NCBI GenBank assembly: GCA_963839925.1
Contig: CAWIWV010000002.1
Span: 372,001 to 436,000, forward strand
Origin: Bog-756 sp963839925
GTDB taxonomy: Bacteria > Actinomycetota > Acidimicrobiia > Acidimicrobiales > RAAP-2
Reading direction: 5' to 3'
Length of the DNA: 64,000 bases
In this document: in pieces, positions 61,392 to 64,000 of the stretch
Numbering within the stretch: position 1 is the stretch's first letter
Layout of the letters: every line of letters begins with the position of its first letter
Made by a program: the position numbers and the translations under genes
The notes under the pieces: generated by a model
The model's database searches: none
Told to the model about the DNA's origin: nothing
The model's input: the letters and a program-made list of their open reading frames with translations, nothing else

Positions 61392-62429
61392 TCAGCCGGT
61401 TGCGACCAACCGGAGGTTGGGATCGGCCCCGAGGGTGTGGGGACTGGGTCCGCCGTGACGGAGCCGCCACCACCCCGCCGCGGCGACCATCGCTGCGTTG
61501 TCGGTACAGAGCGCCCGGCTCGGCAGGAACGCACCGATCCCGTCCTCGGCGCACACCTCTTCGATCCGCGCACGCAGCAAGGAATTGGCAGCGACCCCGC
61601 CCGCGAGGCAGAGGGCCTTGGCGCCGACCTCCGCGGCGGCACGGCGTGACCTGGAGACGAGCACGTCCACCACCGCCTGGCGGAACGAGGCGGCCACATC
61701 GGCGGTGGCTGCGTCGGGGTGCTTGCGGACCGTGTTGACCACCGAGGTCTTCAGCCCACTGAAAGAGAGGTCGTAGCCGTCCCCCGGCAGCGATCGGGGG
61801 AAGGCGAAGGCGGCCGGGTCCCCCTCCTCGGCGATCTTGTCGATGGCCGGCCCGCCCGGGTACCCGAGCCCGAGGAAGCGGGCGACCTTGTCGAAGGCCT
61901 CGCCGGCCGCGTCGTCAATGGTCCCACCGAGTAACCGGTACCGACCGGGTTCTGAGACTTCGATCACCATGGTGTGCCCGCCGGAGACCAGCAGCACCGC
62001 CAGCGGCCATCCGAGTTCGGGCTGCTCGAGCAATGAGGCGAAGAGATGGGCCTCCAGGTGGTTCACGCCGACAAGTGGCACCCCCCAGGCCAACGACAAG
62101 GCCTTGGCCTCGGCCACCCCGACCAGGAGCGAGCCGATGAGACCGGGTCCGCTGGTCACCGCCACCGCGTCGATGCCACTGCCGGTCGTATCGGAGCCGG
62201 CGAGCTCCAGCGCCTCGGCGACGACCGGGGTGAGCAGCTCGAGATGGGCGCGTCCCGCGAGCTCGGGCACCACCCCGCCATACCGAGCGTGGAGGTCGAT
62301 CTGGCTGGAGACCACCGAGGACACGACCGTCGAACCCCCGTCCACGACCGAAGCCGCGGTCTCGTCACACGAGGTCTCGATCCCGAGGACCCGATGGACG
62401 GGAAAGGAGGCGGTGGGCAGGTCGCTCAC
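61392..62429 (-). CDS. tsaD: tRNA threonylcarbamoyladenosine synthase subunit TsaD
   Basis: TsaD transfers the threonylcarbamoyl group to A37 of ANN-decoding tRNAs (t6A). The GTG at 62429 is taken as start (345 residues). Landmarks: LGIETSCDETAASVV, the metal-binding ligands NHLEAHLFASLL (HxxxH), LLVSGGHTMVIEV, GEAFDKVARFLGLGYPGGP and SFSGLKTSVVN. The end has ALCTDNAAMVAAAGWW. It lies about 130 bp upstream of groES on the same strand, with rimI, tsaB and tsaE further upstream. Confidence 0.93.
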   Translation of the reverse strand: MSDLPTASFPVHRVLGIETSCDETAASVVDGGSTVVSSVVSSQIDLHARYGGVVPELAGRAHLELLTPVVAEALELAGSDTTGSGIDAVAVTSGPGLIGSLLVGVAEAKALSLAWGVPLVGVNHLEAHLFASLLEQPELGWPLAVLLVSGGHTMVIEVSEPGRYRLLGGTIDDAAGEAFDKVARFLGLGYPGGPAIDKIAEEGDPAAFAFPRSLPGDGYDLSFSGLKTSVVNTVRKHPDAATADVAASFRQAVVDVLVSRSRRAAAEVGAKALCLAGGVAANSLLRARIEEVCAEDGIGAFLPSRALCTDNAAMVAAAGWWRLRHGGPSPHTLGADPNLRLVATG

Positions 62430-62475
62430 GGACGGGGAGCGTAACGGCTCGGACCCCCGGCAAGGACCGGCCACT

Positions 62476-62991
62476 TCATCGGGAGCTCACCTCGAGCTCG
62501 GCCGGCAACGAATCCTCGATCGCCGCCAGGCGATCGGCATACTCGGGCGAGTCGATGTCTCGGACCCACATGATCAGGGCGTCGTCGCCGGTCACCGGGT
62601 AGTAGTTGGGCCGCACCCCGACCGGCGCCATCCCGAATCGTCGGTAGAGAGCCAGCGCCGGTTCGTTCCCGACCCGGACTTCGAGCGTGAGATGTCGCAT
62701 CCCGCGGTCGAGCGCGGTGGCGATCAGGTCGAGCATCAGGACGTGGCCGAACTGCTTGCCCTGCCACTGCGGGCTGACCGCGATGTTGTTGACGTGCGAC
62801 TCGTCGTCGATGAACATCTGGCCGGCGAACCCGACGATGCTCCGCCCGACCCAGGCGGCTCGGTAGGCGCGGGACTTGCGTTGCTTGAGCTCCTCGACGA
62901 AGAGCCGGTGGGACCACGGCTGCGGAAACACCGCTTCCTCGATCTCGAGGACACCTCGGAGGTCCTTCACCCGCATGGGGGCGACGATCAC
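62476..62991 (-). CDS. rimI: Ribosomal-protein-alanine N-acetyltransferase RimI
   Basis: This 171-residue GNAT-fold enzyme acetylates the N-terminal Ala of ribosomal protein S18. The GTG at 62991 overlaps the tsaB stop (GTGA). It shows VFPQPWSHRLFVEEL, the acetyl-CoA block VNNIAVSPQWQGKQFGHVLM, LEVRVGNEPALALYRRFGM and NYYPVTGDDALIMW. The order tsaD-rimI-tsaB-tsaE is the usual linked set. Confidence 0.9.
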   Translation of the reverse strand: MIVAPMRVKDLRGVLEIEEAVFPQPWSHRLFVEELKQRKSRAYRAAWVGRSIVGFAGQMFIDDESHVNNIAVSPQWQGKQFGHVLMLDLIATALDRGMRHLTLEVRVGNEPALALYRRFGMAPVGVRPNYYPVTGDDALIMWVRDIDSPEYADRLAAIEDSLPAELEVSSR

Positions 62992-63761
62992 TTCCAAGGG
63001 GCGGTGCTCCACGCGGGGACCCGCTGCTCCCAGTTGATCCGGGCATCCGCCGGCCGCCGGTAGTCGGGGAGGAGCTCTCCCGGCGCCATCAACTGCGCCC
63101 CTTGCGCGAGCCGGAAGAGGGCGAGACGGGCCAAGACGAGCGGCGGTGGAGAGGACAGCCCGTCGGTGCGGATGTCGAGAGAGGGGTTGGATGACAACAG
63201 GTGGTGGTAGCGAACGGCACCGTCGCCCACCACGACGACCCGCCCGGCCTCGTCCGAGAGCTCGGTGAGCAACCGCACCAACTCCTCCGGATCGATGGGA
63301 TACGGGTGGTCGTTCCGAACCGACGCCGGATCGGTCGACTCGACCTGCCCGTCGCTTCGGTCGAACCGGTACCGGGCGACGAACACCTCGCCGCGGCGCG
63401 CATCGACGACCGACACGACCGGGAGCACACCGTCGGACCCGAACTGCTCGGCGGCTGCCGCCGCGAGGATGTCGAGGCTGCTCACTCCGAGCACCCCGAT
63501 CCCGAGCGCTTGGGCCAACGCCTTGCCGGTCGCGACCCCGACCCGCAGTCCGGTGAAGAGCCCGGGACCGATATCGACCGCGATCTGCTCCACGTCGCGG
63601 ACCGTGCAGCCCGAGATCGCACAGGCCTCCTCGATGGACGGCACCAACAGCTCGGCGTGCGCCCTGCCACCCTGATGGAGGCGCTCCACCTCGCCCCCTC
63701 CCGGGCGAAGAAGCGCGACTCCGACCATGTCGGTCGCCGACTCGATCGCGAGCAGGCTCAC
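62988..63761 (-). CDS. tsaB: tRNA threonylcarbamoyladenosine biosynthesis protein TsaB
   Basis: This 257-residue protein is the ASKHA-fold partner that pairs with TsaD. Start at the GTG at 63761 (SLLAIESATDMVGVAL), which overlaps the tsaE stop by 4 bp. Features are IAVDIGPGLFTGLRVGVATGKALAQAL, VVSVVDARRGEVFVARYR and a dimer-forming region. It makes the TsaBDE complex with TsaE. An ORF extension to 63935 is out-of-family. Confidence 0.92.
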   Translation of the reverse strand: MSLLAIESATDMVGVALLRPGGGEVERLHQGGRAHAELLVPSIEEACAISGCTVRDVEQIAVDIGPGLFTGLRVGVATGKALAQALGIGVLGVSSLDILAAAAAEQFGSDGVLPVVSVVDARRGEVFVARYRFDRSDGQVESTDPASVRNDHPYPIDPEELVRLLTELSDEAGRVVVVGDGAVRYHHLLSSNPSLDIRTDGLSSPPPLVLARLALFRLAQGAQLMAPGELLPDYRRPADARINWEQRVPAWSTAPWK

Positions 63762-64000
63762 CGGGCCACACCCCAGGGGGCAAGCGCGGCTGCCAACTCG
63801 CTCCAGCGTCGGGACCAGGTCTCGTCGACCGAGCTGATCTCGATCACCCGGTGGTCGTCGTCTGCGCTCTCCTCGGGGCTGAGGCGAACCAGCAATGCTC
63901 CCGAACCCAGAACGGGCGACGCCGCGTCGCCCCACTCGACCAGTGCCACCCCACCCTCTTCCACCAGCTCGCCGAGCCCCAGGTCCACGATCTCGGCGAG
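63758..64000 (-). CDS. tsaE: tRNA threonylcarbamoyladenosine biosynthesis ATPase TsaE (partial)
   Basis: Only the C-terminal 80 residues are present, as the gene runs off the end of the window. The end of the conserved block is visible: LGLGELVEEGGVALVEWGD, where EWG/D is the usual motif after the P-loop region. The Walker A motif lies outside. TsaE is the ATPase of the TsaBDE complex. It overlaps tsaB by 4 bp. A long C-terminal tail (SVDETWSRRWSELAAALAPW) is typical of actinobacterial members. Confidence 0.8.
   Translation of the reverse strand, partial: LAEIVDLGLGELVEEGGVALVEWGDAASPVLGSGALLVRLSPEESADDDHRVIEISSVDETWSRRWSELAAALAPWGVAR

Overview
The window is GC-rich bacterial DNA with the gene content of an actinobacterium. 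It has two WhiB-family proteins, a DivIVA-domain protein, a UPF0182 giant membrane protein, a GuaB3-type IMP dehydrogenase relative, an F420-type luciferase-like oxidoreductase, a DprE1/DprE2 arabinose-donor operon and a CIRCE-controlled groESL. GTG and TTG starts and 4-bp stop/start overlaps are common. A deep-branching class such as Acidimicrobiia is my best guess. That is inference from gene content; there is no rRNA to test it.

Layout. 1-3400: a lipoprotein, a membrane protein, a frameshifted ATP-grasp gene and a TauE/SafE permease. 3.4-7.8 kb: a MarR remnant, a DUF4331 protein with a small partner, a twin-arginine-signal protein, and the Tat translocase (tatC, frameshifted tatB, divergent tatA). 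7.8-12.5 kb: an LLM oxidoreductase, a SnoaL-like protein, a second ATP-grasp ligase, a secreted fibronectin-III protein and an SGNH hydrolase. 12.6-23.5 kb: initiator tRNA, then cell-envelope genes (UPF0182, DivIVA fusion, YlbL-type Lon/PDZ protease, HEAT protein, MreB, and two enzyme-like proteins that have lost their catalytic residues). 23.7-29 kb: two whiB genes flanking glutamate formimidoyltransferase, then a MoxR/VWA pair. 29-45.2 kb: central metabolism. A LysR gene faces sdhCAB; mdh-icd follow on the other strand; then metF-folD-purH-purN and sucCD with a HAD phosphatase. 45.2-49 kb: a small B12-binding protein and ubiA-dprE1-dprE2. 49-55 kb: pcrA/uvrD, guaA, guaB3 and a NUDIX gene. 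55-59.2 kb: mixed accessory genes. 59.3-64 kb: groEL-groES, then tsaD-rimI-tsaB-tsaE, which runs off the end.

The metabolic genes fit together. Succinyl-CoA synthetase, succinate dehydrogenase, malate dehydrogenase and isocitrate dehydrogenase cover half of the TCA cycle. MetF, FolD, PurH and PurN link one-carbon folate units to purines, and GuaA/GuaB3 sit further along the guanine branch. UbiA, DprE1 and DprE2 make the lipid-linked arabinose donor. TsaD, TsaB and TsaE make the t6A modification of tRNA.

Six well-recognised genes (an ATP-grasp gene, tatB, sdhC, dprE1, a methyltransferase and groEL) are each broken by a single small frame change. Several of these are near-essential and the breaks often fall in short homopolymers. 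Residual indel errors in the assembly explain this better than true gene decay. I found no IS element, prophage, CRISPR array or defence island. The most unusual items are a DivIVA protein with a phage-head-morphogenesis-like zinc tail, two adjacent dead-enzyme homologues, a probable CTG start codon, and a pair of palindromes between lysR and sdhC.
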